From: Plasmopara viticola
Taxonomy: Eukaryota > Oomycota > Peronosporomycetes > Peronosporales > Peronosporaceae
Reading direction: 5' to 3'
Assembly: GCA_001695595.3 (NCBI GenBank)
Contig: MBPM02000018.1
Location: 682,001-746,000, forward strand
Length of the DNA: 64,000 nucleotides
Positions 22,877-34,896 of the stretch are shown piece after piece. Position numbers and translations under genes: made by a program. Numbering within the stretch: position 1 is the first letter of the stretch; every line of letters begins with the position of its first letter. Under the pieces are notes generated by a model. It was not told where the DNA came from. It did not search any database and saw nothing but the letters and a program-made list of their open reading frames with translations.

Positions 22877-24361
22877 ATGCCACAAAGTGCATCGTACCAC
22901 CTTGGAGAGTGCCAAGTGGCAGCCTATGACCTACCAGTGGACCCGAACCAATTCGACCAAGCGACAAGGATCAAATTATGGAGCATGTTGCGACCTCATA
23001 TGCGCATCTTTCACTTGTCGTGGATGTCGGGTATCATGGGCTTTGTTGGGTGGTATGCCATTCCACCTCTTATGCCAGTAATCAAGACTCAATTGGACTT
23101 GACGGAAGGCGAAGTCTTGAATTCCGATATTGCTAGCACGGCCAGCACGATTCTTTCACGAATTGCATCGGGTCCGTTACTGGACCGATTTGGTCCCCAA
23201 GTGGTACAAAGTTTTGTGCTCTGGTTTGGTGCCATTCCTGTCATTTGTGCCGCTTTTGTCAAGTCGTCCACAAGTTTAATCCTTGTCCGGTTTTTTATTG
23301 GTCTCGTCGGTTGCGTCTTTGTATCGAGCCAATATTGGACAACCATTACTTTTGCCCGCAATGTGGCGGGGACGGCCAATGCCATCTCGGGGGGGTTGGG
23401 ATTATCTGGGATCGGGCTTGCTTTCCTCGTGTTGCCGTTTCTAAATGAAGCACTTCTTTCGAATGACCATATTTCGGAAGATTTAGGCTGGCGGATTACT
23501 ATCGCCATACCTGCTGTGCTTATGATGCTAATGGGTACAGTCATTTGCTTTGCTGTGGATAGTTGTCCAACCCGCGACTTTCAAGAGCTCATGGCTTCTA
23601 AGCGTTTAAAAGAGCAAACAAGTCATGAAGCTTCTTTTCACACAAGCCCTTGTAGTGTTTCCACCACGCAACTGGAGCTAGACAAGCCATCCTACGCTAC
23701 GACTTTGTGGCACTCGTTTCGTCTTGTCTTGACAGACACGAACGTTCTTATCATGACTGCTCAGTATGCTGCCTGTTTTGGTACCGAATTGCAGCTCAAC
23801 AATATGGGCGCACTTTATTTTCACACTCAATTTTTGAAAAATGGGTGCCTTGCAACCGACAGCACTCTTTGCTCTATGCTCTCGAAAACAAATGCTGCCA
23901 CAGTCGCCTCGTCGTTTGGCCTCATGAACGTGTTTGCTCGTGCTCTCGGTGGCTTGGCTTCGGACGCAGCGAATCGTCGACTGGGCATGCCTGGCCGCCA
24001 GCGGGTCCAATTTGGCTTATTGTGTTTATTGAGCGCAATAGTGATTGGCTTGAGCCAATTGGACTCACTTGGTGCTTGTATTGCATTCTATGTGCTTGTT
24101 GCTATTGTTGCACAGGCAACCGGAGGAGCCACGTATGGAATTGTGCCGTATTTAAACGATCACCATACGGGTACTGTCAATGGAGTGGTGGGTGCCGGTG
24201 GCAATCTCGGTGGTGTCATTTACGGTATTCTCTTTCGGAGCACGGATGGGTACAGCGCGGGGTTACTGTACATGGGTATCCTCATCCTAGTCTGTGCAGG
24301 GCTCACTCCATTCTTGAAGCTCACTCACTTGCAGCGAGACCAACTAGCGCCTATCGAGTAA
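22877..24361 (+). CDS. NRT2/NNP-family nitrate-type transporter (MFS)
   Basis: Single exon, 494 residues, the usual NRT2 length, with about 12 hydrophobic segments. The start RPHMRIFHLSWMSGIMGF, then AIPPLMPVIK, SGPLLDRFGP (MFS motif A position) and SSFGLMNVFARALGGLASD are hallmark NNP sequences. The second nitrate signature is present as GAGGNLGG (about 439-446). The first, normally a G-N-x-GGG type motif after GTAN, reads SGGLGLSGIG (about 171-180), so its asparagine and glycine run are not kept. Expected location is the plasma membrane, importing nitrate or nitrite with protons; the altered first signature makes the substrate uncertain. No nitrate or nitrite reductase gene is adjacent, unlike the clusters known from several oomycetes and fungi. 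Confidence 0.88.
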   Translation: MPQSASYHLGECQVAAYDLPVDPNQFDQATRIKLWSMLRPHMRIFHLSWMSGIMGFVGWYAIPPLMPVIKTQLDLTEGEVLNSDIASTASTILSRIASGPLLDRFGPQVVQSFVLWFGAIPVICAAFVKSSTSLILVRFFIGLVGCVFVSSQYWTTITFARNVAGTANAISGGLGLSGIGLAFLVLPFLNEALLSNDHISEDLGWRITIAIPAVLMMLMGTVICFAVDSCPTRDFQELMASKRLKEQTSHEASFHTSPCSVSTTQLELDKPSYATTLWHSFRLVLTDTNVLIMTAQYAACFGTELQLNNMGALYFHTQFLKNGCLATDSTLCSMLSKTNAATVASSFGLMNVFARALGGLASDAANRRLGMPGRQRVQFGLLCLLSAIVIGLSQLDSLGACIAFYVLVAIVAQATGGATYGIVPYLNDHHTGTVNGVVGAGGNLGGVIYGILFRSTDGYSAGLLYMGILILVCAGLTPFLKLTHLQRDQLAPIE

Positions 24362-24687
24362 CCCTCGCAATGCTTTCAAACGATCGTTCACCATTCGAGA
24401 CGTAGATTTTGCAGATTTTTTCTTTCATAATCGCATTAATTGGCAGCAACCGATGATTATACCACATTTACGTCGGGTACCAGTAGTGATTCCTTTTTCG
24501 TCGCGACATTATCCTACGTCGATCTGCGATCGCTCCCGAGCACGCAAGCGCCGTGGAGCTAGCTGTACGCACTTCGTGGCCTGCCACGAACGCAACCTTA
24601 ATAGCTCATAGTTACGTTCAATATAGCTCGATCCGTTTCACCGTGCCGCGTCTTGAAATGCCTTGCCTCCACGAACCTTAAGTCACG
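24362..24687. promoter_or_regulatory. Spacer and presumed kinesin promoter
   Basis: 326 bases between two same-strand genes. It must contain the transporter 3' UTR and the kinesin promoter. I see no clear motif beyond pyrimidine-rich stretches near 24410-24430. Confidence 0.4.
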
Positions 24688-27600
24688 ATGGAGTCGACTC
24701 GAGCCGCGTCCACGTCTCCGTTGCCCCACGTCGCTGCACCCGCTCCACGTCCTGCGTTGCATCCGACGCCCACTCCCGTGCAAGTAGCTCCATGTCCCTT
24801 GACGCTGGCGGTCCACGCCGGTCAAGTGCTCGCATCGACTCCACTGCCGCCTTTGCCAACGCACGCGCACGAAGAAGCGTACATTCCTGTCGCGCTCGCC
24901 CGCGCGCAGTTGCGTCACGTCGTGGCGGACATGCACGCCATGAAAGCCGAGCACGTGGACAAGTTGCATGCGATTCTCGACCACTACCGCACGCTAGAGA
25001 CCGAGACGCAGGAACGCCACGACGCACGGGTGCGGTCCCTCAAAGTCAAAGGCGAAGCCAAAGTGAACGAACTGCGCGCGCGCTGTGCTCAATTAGAGCA
25101 CACGAGCGTCGTGCGGGAAGCGGGCTTTGCACACGAGAAAGCGGGGTGGATGGAAGAGCAGGCGACGGCACGCCGTCAGTTGGCACGGGATCGGGACGAC
25201 TGGCGACGGGCCTTGGAGTGGGCCCTCCATGCGCACGAAGACGCGGCGGCGAGAGAGCAGCAGGCAGTGGGGTACGAGCTTGCGCGCGTTGCTCACGCGG
25301 CAGCGTTGGTTGGCCGCGAGACGCAAGAGCGCGTGAGGAACGAAGGGCACTTGGAGACGGAAGATGCGTGGGGGCACGTCATGCGGTCCCAAGAGCATCT
25401 TGCTACGCTTCACGTGGACGTCAAGGCGCTCCACGTGTCGTTTGCACACGCTCAAGTCGCGATGCAAGCGCGGTTTGAAGCGCACGTGACCGTGGCACGA
25501 GTCGTCTTTCGGTTGATTGACGCTGTGGTCGAGCGCCAGGAGCACCAGACGCACGTTGATCGTGCGAGGAAGGTGCAACGAGAGCTGGACGAGCTCCACG
25601 CCAACGTTGACGCGGCGAAGGCACGTGAAGCGAGCCTGCAGCATCGCTTGACAGAGGTGTGCGAACGGTACGAGAGGATGGAGGCTCACGCCGTGCGTGA
25701 TACGGGGCAGTTGCTCGTGGATGCCGTGGTGGGCACTTTGGAAGCTTTTAGGGCCACGACGGCACATGCACGGACACAGACGCCTGGGTTGGAGGGTGAA
25801 TGGAAGGTAAAGGTGGAAGGTCAAGGCTTGACTAGGGAAGACGGGTCCGTTGCCTTGCCGAATGAGTCGCTAACGTTGATGAGCGAAGCGGACGTTGTGT
25901 ACGGATCGGATGATGCTTTGGGTCGGTCGAAGGTCGCACTGGCTGAAGCAAAGGCGAAGCTCGAGGCTTTGGCACGCGAGAAAGCGATTGTCAAGACTGC
26001 AGTCAAGACGTGGCTTGCAGCGTTCCAGCGTCGATTTGGTCGGGAACCGACTTTGGAAGACCAGGCGCAAGTGCAAGACAAGTACGCGGCGTTCAAGGCG
26101 GCGGAACACGCCGTCAAGACACAGCGAGCAGTGGTCGAGACGCTCAAGCAGCAACATCGTACTCTTGGACGTCAAAAGGACGATAAACAGCCTTTAGCGC
26201 CTGCAGGAGCTCTCGCTTCACGGTTGGCGGACGAGAACCAGCAAGACACTGAGCAAGAGGCACGTCTTGATCGCGTCCCAGCGTCTGCTTTGTTGGTCTC
26301 AACGGTTGAGATTGGTGTCGAAGCTATTGTCCGTACGACAGACACGGGTACGGATGCTGGTGTCGATGAGCGTAAAGAGAAGAGAGTGTCAATCATGAAG
26401 AAAGAGTTGGAGGAGTTGCGGTCGCACTTGACACTTCCGTCACGTGTTGCCACGACATTTGAGGACAAGGCAGTCCAGCTGGAACCTTCCGTCGCTTCGG
26501 CCGTAAGCGATCAAGTATCGAGTACTGCGTCTTTTGTCGATGCTCAATCAATTGAAAAGACGGTCGAGCGAGCACGTGAGTGGGATGCACAGCAGCATGA
26601 GCAACGTCTAGCTGGTCAAGACGAGATCAAGCGTTTAACGGATGAGATTGAGGCGCGAAAGACCGAGAAAAGTCGTCTGGAAGTCGACATTGAGCAGTTG
26701 CGATTGCATCTCGAACTCTCGGAAGCTCGAGACAGTGAAGAGCGTTTACTCAGTGAAGCAAAAGCTCGTTTTGCAAAGGACGTGCTAGCCGTGGACGACG
26801 AAGCAAAGAGTGTTGGTGAACACGACGGCGAGGAGGCGGAAGCACAAGAAGCGTTAATAGTGGCCGAAGCCAAAGATGAGGACGATCAAGATGTGGACGA
26901 TGAGAAAGAGATAGGCGATGCGGTTGAAGTGAGAGAAGACACGGCGCGATCGCTGCAGGTCGTGCAGCTGATTCTGGACGCCGTGGCGCGTGGAAAGACG
27001 TACTTTAATCGCGGCGACAAAGCCAAGTGTTATCAGACGTACGTACACTGCGCGACGAAATGCCTTGCCGAGCTCCACGCTGTCCACGACAAGCACCTGC
27101 ACGCCCTCGCGTCGTCGCTCAAGCGTGTGGTCTCGGATTGTGCCCGTCTTCCACCGGCACGAGGGTCGCCTGCTCTTCGTCGCCAGCTGGACGTGGTACG
27201 GGAGACGTGCCACGAATGGCTCGCTTCACGCGAACAGCAAGCCAAAGCGCGACAGTTGGAACGCTCTGCTCGAAAAGAGACCACGGTTGTCGTGACGCAC
27301 AAGCCGCAAAAGGAGGATGGCAAGAAAGCGTTGAGTCTTGGCGGAGACAAAGCACTGGACGACGCAAAACACAAGGTACGTGCGCTGGAAGCCAAGAGCA
27401 AGGCCGATCGGCATACGATCGCGCACCTGGAAGCCGCGTTGGCGAAAGCAGAGACGCTGCAGGCAAGTACTGGCCCTGCTGCCCTTGGAAATGGGCCCGC
27501 GGCGCTGGACCGACGCGTCGTCGAGCTAGACAAAAAACACAAACGGGTGCTGGAAGGGACGGAAACGCGGTTGCAAAAGGACGTGGCGGCCTTGACGCTC

Positions 27601-29231
27601 GCGCTCGCGGCGGCCGAGGCCCGGTCGCACGAGTTGCAGCGTCAGACGGCGGGGTTGCAGCAGGCATTGAGTGCCGCGAGTGGCCAAGCGACGCACGTGG
27701 GGCACTTGGAAGCCGAAGTCGCGGCCTTGCGCGACCAGACGGCCCTCGTGGGTCCGTTGACGACGGAGCTCCGGGACGTACGCGCCCAGCACGTGGTCTT
27801 GGAGACGCGGTATCGCGAAGAACAAATGCTCCGAAAGAAGTATTACAACCAGATTGAAGACATGAAGGGAAAAATCCGCGTCTTTGCCCGGTGCCGTCCC
27901 ATGAGCACGTCCGAGCGCGAGCGTGGGTGTACGACGTGTGTCAAGTTCCTCGACGAGTTTTCGCTCGACGTGAGTGGCGGGACACGCGGGGCCAAGACGT
28001 TTGCGTACGACCAAGTCTTTCCGCCCGCGAGTACCCAAGCGCAAGTGTTTGAAGACACGAAGAACTTGCTCCAGAGTGCCGTGGACGGGTACAACGTGTG
28101 CATTTTTGCGTACGGCCAGACGGGGTCGGGCAAGACGTTTACCATGACGGGCACCGACGGCGACACGGGCTTGAGTCCACGGGCGATCCATCATTTGTTC
28201 CACTTGGCCGACGACTGCCGCGCGAATTGGCACGTCACGTTCCACGCGACGATGCTCGAGCTCTATAACGACGCGTTGATTGATCTCTTTCATGTCATGG
28301 ACGGCGGCAGTGCCCACGACGTCAAGTTGGAGATTAAAAAGAATGACAAGGGCATGGTCGTGGTGCAGAATGCGATCATGAAGCCCTGCACGTCGCCGGA
28401 CCAGACGCTGCGGTTCTTTGAGGCGGCGAACAAGAAACGACAGGTGGGGGCGACGAAAATGAACGCAGAGAGCAGTCGGAGCCACCTGATCTTTTCGCTC
28501 TTGGTCGAGAGCTTTAACAAGACGACAAAAGTCACGACGATGGGGAAGTTGAGTCTCGTGGACTTGGCCGGGTCGGAACGGGCGGGGAAAACGGGCGCGA
28601 CGGCCGATCGGTTGAAGGAAGCGCAAGCGATCAACAAGAGTCTGAGTGGTACGTTTAGGACGTGAGCTAGAGGGGGAGGTGAGAGAGAGAAACTCATGTG
28701 GCTTGTGATTGGTACGTGCAGCGTTGGGCGACGTCATTGCCGCGCTGTCGAGTAATGAAAAGTTCATTCCGTATCGCAACAACAAGGTAGAGAGAGCAGG
28801 AGACGCCGCGCTTTCCGTCTTTGTATCGAATCTAACGTGCAGCGTGGTGGCCTTGTAGTTGACACAATTGATGCAGGATTCATTAGGCGGCAATGCAAAG
28901 ACAGTGAGTGGCATGATGACCTTTCTTTTGGCACCTAACTGGACCTGTGTGTGGTTTTTTCTAGCTCATGTTTGTGAACATTTCGCCAGCCGACTATAAC
29001 CAGGTACACTTGGTTTTGTACCTTGCGTGTTGACCTAGTGATAATGTGATGCGGGAGTGTATTTCGTAGGAAGAGACGGTGACTTCTTTGACGTACGCGT
29101 CGCGCGTCAAGCTCATTACGAACAATGCGAATAAAACGTCCGAGAGCGAGCAAGTGAATCGCCTGAAAGCCATAATTAAGCAACTGCGCGCCGGCAAGAG
29201 CGACGTTGATTTAGAAGGCGTGCTCGACTAA
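24688..29231 (+). CDS. C-terminal-motor kinesin (kinesin-14)
   Basis: Five exons (24688-28648, 28722-28786, 28859-28903, 28965-29003, 29070-29231) join to 1423 residues. A Pro/Ala-rich head is followed by about 1000 residues of mostly heptad-rich, charged sequence (stalk). The motor begins after a kinesin-14 neck, YYNQIEDMKGKIRVFARCRP (motor from about 1059), with P-loop GQTGSGKT (about 1143-1150), switch I NAESSRSH and switch II DLAGSER. The last exons give the end of the motor (FIPYRNNK, LTQLMQDSLGGNAKT, FVNISP, TSLTYASRVK). Family members are minus-end-directed and act in spindles and transport. The neck resembles plant KCBP kinesins, but no MyTH4-FERM tail is present. The coding part is GC-rich, which creates long antisense frames that I disregard. 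Confidence 0.96.
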
Positions 29232-29420
29232 TGTTTAGTAGTTAAAGATAAAACAAGGCAGGAAATGGGGGGCTGTGCTCTCAACAACTCGGGTGTTCTC
29301 ACGATTTATTCCCCGCAGATAGAAGCGTAAATCGACCCTTAATAAGGGGTGATCACGTCAAGCTGCCTAGTGGCCCCGTACATGGATAGACCCCGCTTCG
29401 CGCCGCGTCTTTCCGTCAAC

Positions 29421-30154
29421 TTATCTGTTCGCCTTGGCCACACGCTCAATCTCGTCTTTTTTCTTAATCGCATAGCTGTTCGACGAGCCTTTGGACGCAT
29501 TAATGAGCTCGTCCGCTAGACACTCGGCAATGGTCTTGACGTTGCGGAACGACGCTTCACGGGCACCCGTGGCAATCAGGTACAGCGCTTGGTTCACACG
29601 ACGGAATGGCGACACGTCCACACCTTGACGACGCACGACGCCAGCAGAGCCAACGCGAGTAGAGTCTTCACGCGGGCCAGACTTGATGACGGCTTCCACC
29701 ACGACTTGCAGCGGATTCTTGTCCGTGAGCAAGTGAATAATCTCGAGCGTGTGCTTGACAATACGCGTAGCTTTGAGTTTCTTGCCCGAGTTGCGACCCT
29801 TGCGCATCAGAGCATTGACCAATCGCTCCGTAATGGGGCACTGCGCCTTGCGGAATCGTTTCTTCTGGTAGCGCTGCGCCGTGTGAGGCAAGAACGTGGC
29901 TGCTTTGCCCTTGACCGCAATGTAATCTTCGAGCGAAATGTCCGCCGCGACGCTTATGTCATCGTACGACCTGATGCAGTTCAAGATACCAACATTAGCG
30001 TCCTCGTTTTAAGCCTGCTTTTAGTCAGCAACTACGAATCGGTGGCCGCTCCTTCTTTCCCGAGAACTCCACTAGATGGACTATACTTGCTGCTAAGCGA
30101 TGCTGTGACCTACCACTTGTTGAAAAGCTTCACTTCCGTTGCAACTTCCGCCAT
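29421..30154 (-). CDS. RPS5: 40S ribosomal protein uS7 (RPS5)
   Basis: Exons 30154-30114 and 29970-29421 join (TG|G) to 196 residues. It starts [19 protein letters not shown] and holds the uS7 core: [20 protein letters not shown], the [18 protein letters not shown] helix, [20 protein letters not shown] and the C-terminal [20 protein letters not shown]. Length is normal. uS7 binds the 3' major domain of 18S rRNA in the small-subunit head and lines the mRNA exit channel. The intron, just after the first 13 codons, is 143 nt, about twice the window's usual; I found no snoRNA boxes in it. Convergent with the kinesin gene, 189 bp apart. Confidence 0.98.
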
Positions 30155-30418
30155 GTTGAGAGAGTTTCCGAGGATAAGTCCACGCGACGAAAATGCGAGA
30201 GCGAATGAATGGGTAGGAAGCCACGGTACAACCGCGGTCCACGGTTCAGAAGCTCGGTTTTCAAACCGTGCGTGGGCCACTCAACACTGCTCTTATCGAG
30301 GGAGTTGATACGATGTCATGCGAAGAGGTCAATTTAATTTATTGGGAGGACTACATTTTTAACCAAAGGTAAATACTTTATATTCAGTTTCGTCTAAAAA
30401 TAGGAGTCGTCTAAATTC

Positions 30419-31495
30419 TTAAAGCTCGTGGCGTTCTAGAATGACAAAAGAGTCTTCGAGGTTCAGAGCTGGACGAGTGCTCTCGACGCCACGAGCTGGA
30501 CGTGCACGCGCTAAAGGCCGAGAAGGACGTTCTAGTTGCATTGACGCACTCATTTCATCCGCTTGTTCCGCCCATCGCGACGAGATAAAGTAAGTTGAGC
30601 TCGTGTTCGCAGGACCTTCCGGCAACCCCGCGCCAGTCTGCAGTTCTAGCATCACGTAGTCGCTCGGGATCACCGACGCATCAGTCTCTACGACCGTTGC
30701 TACAGGAATAGTCCTCTCCTCCTCTTGTTTGTCTTCCTTTTTTCCATTCTTAGCCGCAGACAGGAGGTCGCTAATAGCTTTGACCGCCTTTGGCACGCCT
30801 GCTGTCGGTACCCATCGCCGTGTCTTGACCTCTCGTTTCGCTTCCTTCTGTTGACTCCTTCTTTGCGTGTAATCTCTCTCTTCCACGTTAAATAGACTTG
30901 GCCTCGGATTCCTTTCTGACGTTTCTAACCGTTTCATCGACGATGCTCGTCCGTTCCATCGTATACTGGCGTCCTTGCGGTAATTAAACATTGACCGACT
31001 CATTTGGTCGTACAAAGTCTCATGCGAGACTTGGACCGACGGAATCTCGACCGCTGTGGGCGTGACCAATCCATTAATGGACAGTGTCGGGAACACGAGG
31101 CCCATGCGTTCCACGGGCTCAGGAGACACGTTCGGGTTGACCTCAGGTCGCACGTGAATGCGCTTCTGTCCACGCACCTTGCCGACGTCAATGACATGAA
31201 GCACGAGCGCCTTGTCTGGCTCATCGAACGTTGCTTGCAAGGCACGCTTGAGAACAGTGTTGCTGCTCACGGACACGTAGCGCCGCTCGCCGTCCTCGTC
31301 ACTAGGCATCTGCAACAACAGCGCAATGCGCATCGCGTCGCCCACGCGGTCGCGCGCCAGACGTCGCAAGAACGTGAGTCCAGCGGCAAAGAGATACCAT
31401 GCATCGACAGGAACAGGCTCGGCGTGCAGCTGCTCAGGAAACGTCAAAAAGCAGGACGAGCGCACGACGTCTGCACTGACTGGCCCGCCTCCCAT
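30419..31495 (-). CDS. Protein of unknown family with two LIR-like motifs
   Basis: Single exon, 358 residues, not recognised as a named family. The first ~150 residues look folded, with hydrophobic segments (WYLFAAGLTFLRRLARDRVG, MRIALLLQM) and a beta-rich part. The middle (170-260) is basic and low in hydrophobics. The C-terminal third is disordered and holds two candidate Atg8-interacting motifs with acidic or Ser context: SDYVMLEL (Y280-L283) and, at the extreme end, LEDSFVILE (F350-L353). Aromatic-x-x-aliphatic cores with preceding acidic residues in a disordered tail are typical of selective-autophagy adaptors. Function is inference. It lies 264 bp upstream of RPS5 on the same strand. 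Confidence 0.7.
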   Translation of the reverse strand: MGGGPVSADVVRSSCFLTFPEQLHAEPVPVDAWYLFAAGLTFLRRLARDRVGDAMRIALLLQMPSDEDGERRYVSVSSNTVLKRALQATFDEPDKALVLHVIDVGKVRGQKRIHVRPEVNPNVSPEPVERMGLVFPTLSINGLVTPTAVEIPSVQVSHETLYDQMSRSMFNYRKDASIRWNGRASSMKRLETSERNPRPSLFNVEERDYTQRRSQQKEAKREVKTRRWVPTAGVPKAVKAISDLLSAAKNGKKEDKQEEERTIPVATVVETDASVIPSDYVMLELQTGAGLPEGPANTSSTYFISSRWAEQADEMSASMQLERPSRPLARARPARGVESTRPALNLEDSFVILERHEL

Positions 31496-34069
31496 GCTAT
31501 CGCGTCAGACTATATTGGATAATGCAGACAAAGAGTTCGCTTCTGTCTTTCTTCCGCCCTCGTGGTACCGTGTACCATATTTAAAGTGTACGTACGGTAC
31601 AGTAACAGTCCAGTGAAAATGTGCCATTACTCCTAATACTATATGGCACACTTGCAATGGCGCCCACGACTTATGCTGGACGAATTGCACGATCAAGTTG
31701 TGAGGGCATAGACCCCATGTGTACTGGTGAGAATGTTAGTTATAGAAGCATTACAACGAACCGGTCGGACAGAGTAAAGGCCGAGATGACCGCTGCAAGA
31801 AAAAGCAAAAATCAGGACTTCGTTATGAAATCTAGAAGTGTTGTACTCGTATTACTTATTAATTTATGGGTTTTGCTTTATCAGAGCATTTGCGAACGCA
31901 CATATTATCAAATGGGAAATAAAATCATTTTTGCCTGAAAGCGAATTTAACAAAAATGTGTTCACATTCTTTGCCTGTTTTGCACGCTGGGCTACACTCT
32001 GCTGACGCTGTCGTACCTCACCATTGGGTGACCCTCCGGACATCTTCTTTTATGTTTTTGCTTGACGACAAGACTGCTTGAATTTGTTTGTCCTTCGTCG
32101 AACACGAAGGACTCAAAAGGATGGTCGAGAGAGTTACGCAGCTCTGTATTACTTGCCTAGATACTCGGCATGAGTTTTCATCAACATTGGCACGCTACAA
32201 ATTCGAAGCCAACTGTGCACAAAGCATCACACCAATCTCACTGCACATTGGCAATATTCTTGTAAGCTTTTGTGACGAGATTACATTTCGTCTTTACCAT
32301 CGAGCTGTACTTGCAAGCATGCACAAAAGCCAAATTAATTTAAGACTTATTGGTCACTGTAGACAATTGATCCGCTGTCATCTCAGCAAATTTTCTATGT
32401 AATGCATTTTTGCAAGGGTACATTTGATAAAAGTGTCTCCAAGACACGAAACTAAAGCGGCATTGTCATGACGTAGTAGTTTTTGCTCTATTTAAATACA
32501 ATTGTCAGCTTATTTGCTTCTGCGCACTTGTCTTGCGAGATTACGTGTAGCTTTCTCGCAAAGCTGCCTTACCTCGACTGTGAGCTCATCGACCAACTCT
32601 GCCTCCTATCATCTTTAAAGGTGTCTTCATCATCTTCAGAGGTGTCTTCAGCGCTCTACCAATAATGCCTCGATGCTGGATTAGTTCAGATTTTGAAGGA
32701 GGATACCCAGTAGATGTCTGTCAGCTCGGCTTTTCGTGAAGCGTATGTCTTGGAAATGACGCTGCGAAAGAGTAAAGCTGAAACCCAAAAAATTGGGCTA
32801 GGAGCTTTGCAGAATGAAAGCGATCTTGATTATCAAAACCGGGTTTCTTGTTGAGTTCGTTATACCTAGACCGTCATTTGTAAGCCTTCGTCGACAAGTC
32901 GATAAAGCATAAGGAAATTTGATTTATGTTCGATGCTCTGTTATAGTGCTTTAGTGGGCTCGTAGGTCAGACTTATCACCAGAAGCATAATTTAAGTAAT
33001 TTATAATCCCAACTCCTTCGTTGGTACAGTGGCCGTGTGTAGTGCGCAATAGAATGCGGTTTGCAGCTTGACTCTCATTTACAAGACACTCTCGAACAAA
33101 TGAGTCCTTATGCGCAAATACAGCCGTACATAAATCTGCGCTGGATAATTAAAGGGTTTGCAACAGGGTCAATTTCTAACCGTTGTTATCTTGCTTCATT
33201 TATCGTTGATGCTGTAAATCAAATTTTGAAGCGCCAAACATATAACTCTCTGGTACGTATGCTACGCACGAACGAAAATTCGGAAACCCAGAAAATCCAC
33301 TTGATCGGGTTAGAATTGTAAGTGACATATCTCTCTTCAAAAAAATTTGTTGGCATATAAAAAGCTACTTTCATATGCACATTTTAAAAGCGCTTCTATC
33401 TCTGTGTTAAAAGGATGCATTTCCATCTATTTGGTTATCACTTATCTACTCGAATTGAAATCATCACTACAAGACCAAGCTTAGATCCATTGTCTAAGTC
33501 TAAGCCGATAACTTACGCTGCTCCAGCGATCAAGTCTCGACGTTGTGTCCCAGATTGTGCTCGCATAATGGCACGCGTGACAAAATTGACCTAATATCAA
33601 TGCCTCCAAGGCGCTACCTTTTTAATTTATGAGAACCAATCCTGTGGTTCGATTGGTTAGTCGCTCGACTTAAGACCGGGAATTACCTAATCCGACATAA
33701 GATACAATTTAAGGTAGCCGGAGGTAGGTCACGAAAGTGGAGAAATCGTCACACCCAAAAGTGTGACTCCCCTATTAATTCGTATCCGATTCTGTGTGTA
33801 AGAGTTTAAAGGATTGGATTTTGTGTGATGAGATGTACGGGGTCGCCCTCAAATGGAGCGGATAGCTACCGGCATGCCGAGCTAGGTTTCGGGAGCTTAA
33901 ACTTTTCATGTATGCGGAGATGAACATATTTTGCAAAGCGGTTTCCCTCCAAAGAAGAGCCCTTCGCTGGACATAAAGATTCAGCCAGTGCGCCAATACA
34001 CGATGATAATAAAATGACTTAGACACTGATAACAAAAAATTATCTATCTTTTAGGAAAGAAAATGACCC

Positions 34070-34122
34070 ATGACGCTTATCGACCAGCGTAGGCGTCTCG
34101 GTATGGAAGGGAAGTCTAACAC
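34070..34122. repeat. Dispersed repeat B, copy 2
   Basis: Corresponds to 11881-11934 (shared ATGACGCTTATC and GAAGTCTAACAC at the ends). Confidence 0.45.
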
Positions 34123-34524
34123 ACTCACACTTACTGAAGGCAACGCTCAGCTATTTACTAATTTATACTATGAAAATAGTATGGTAGACGGCACGATACG
34201 CATGGTCCTGCAGCAACCGCTGATACTCTGCTTGAAGTGTAAAGAGTACTAATATCAAAGCTGTAAGAAGCCTGCACGACCAATGGTCAGCTAAATTGCG
34301 TGTCCTCAGATTTGAAGAAGAGATTTACTTATCTGCATTGGCGTACAGGTACTAAGAAAGCATTTTTGGGCGCAATAGGTTCTTGCTATGAAGAGAAATC
34401 AGACTATGGTCATACGAGTTTGGCCTTTGAAGCAAATAATTGCGGTTTTGTCAAATTTCCAAACGAACTACCGCATAAAACCTGATTACTTCTGACAAAG
34501 AAGCAGTGTGAGCATTAATTTCAT

Positions 34525-34633
34525 ACAAAAAGTGAGAACAAATGGTTCGAGAGAGTAAGACCTTAATTTACGCCATATTTTTACAAAAAGTGAAATACAA
34601 ATGGTTCGAGAGAGTAAGACGTTAATTTTCGCC
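34525..34633. repeat. 58-bp tandem duplication
   Basis: Unit 1 (34525-34582) and unit 2 (34583-34633) share ACAAAAAGTGA, ACAAATGGTTCGAGAGAGTA and TTAATTT-CGCC with a few substitutions. No coding role seen. Confidence 0.85.
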
Positions 34634-34896
34634 AAGTCTATCCGTAAGGCAGCAATAATATTTAGCTGAACTTGAGAAACCTTCCGGCACAAACGTCGAT
34701 TTAGATAGAATTTTAGCAGCACTGTGGGGTACACAATGTACAATACGCACGACTTAGATAGAAAAATATGAGCGAGGTAGTGACGCGTTTCCAATTGCTA
34801 TCACCGCTCCGAGCTGCTTGATTGCAAAGCCTCAGAGGCAGGAAAAGAGCTTCCAACGCTCAATCCATCTAATAGACAAGTGATTAAGCTTTACAA

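Noticed and set aside
27526..28914. 462-residue open frame antisense to the kinesin motor
   Set aside because: Arises from the GC-rich codon bias of the kinesin gene; it also runs across kinesin introns, and no domain is seen.
30225..30290. tRNA-Sec-like hairpin with TTTCAAA loop upstream of RPS5
   Set aside because: No matching acceptor stem or T-arm with TTCNANNC; the anticodon stem has a mismatch and the loop is eight bases.
31621..31938. Open frame with one hydrophobic segment near its end
   Set aside because: Starts with GTG, the internal ATG gives no signal peptide, and it has no family resemblance or partner exons.
33640..33700. tRNA-like stretch (GATTGGTTAGTCGC then CTTAAGA)
   Set aside because: The anticodon stem does not pair and no T-arm follows; perhaps a tRNA-derived repeat but not a tRNA gene.
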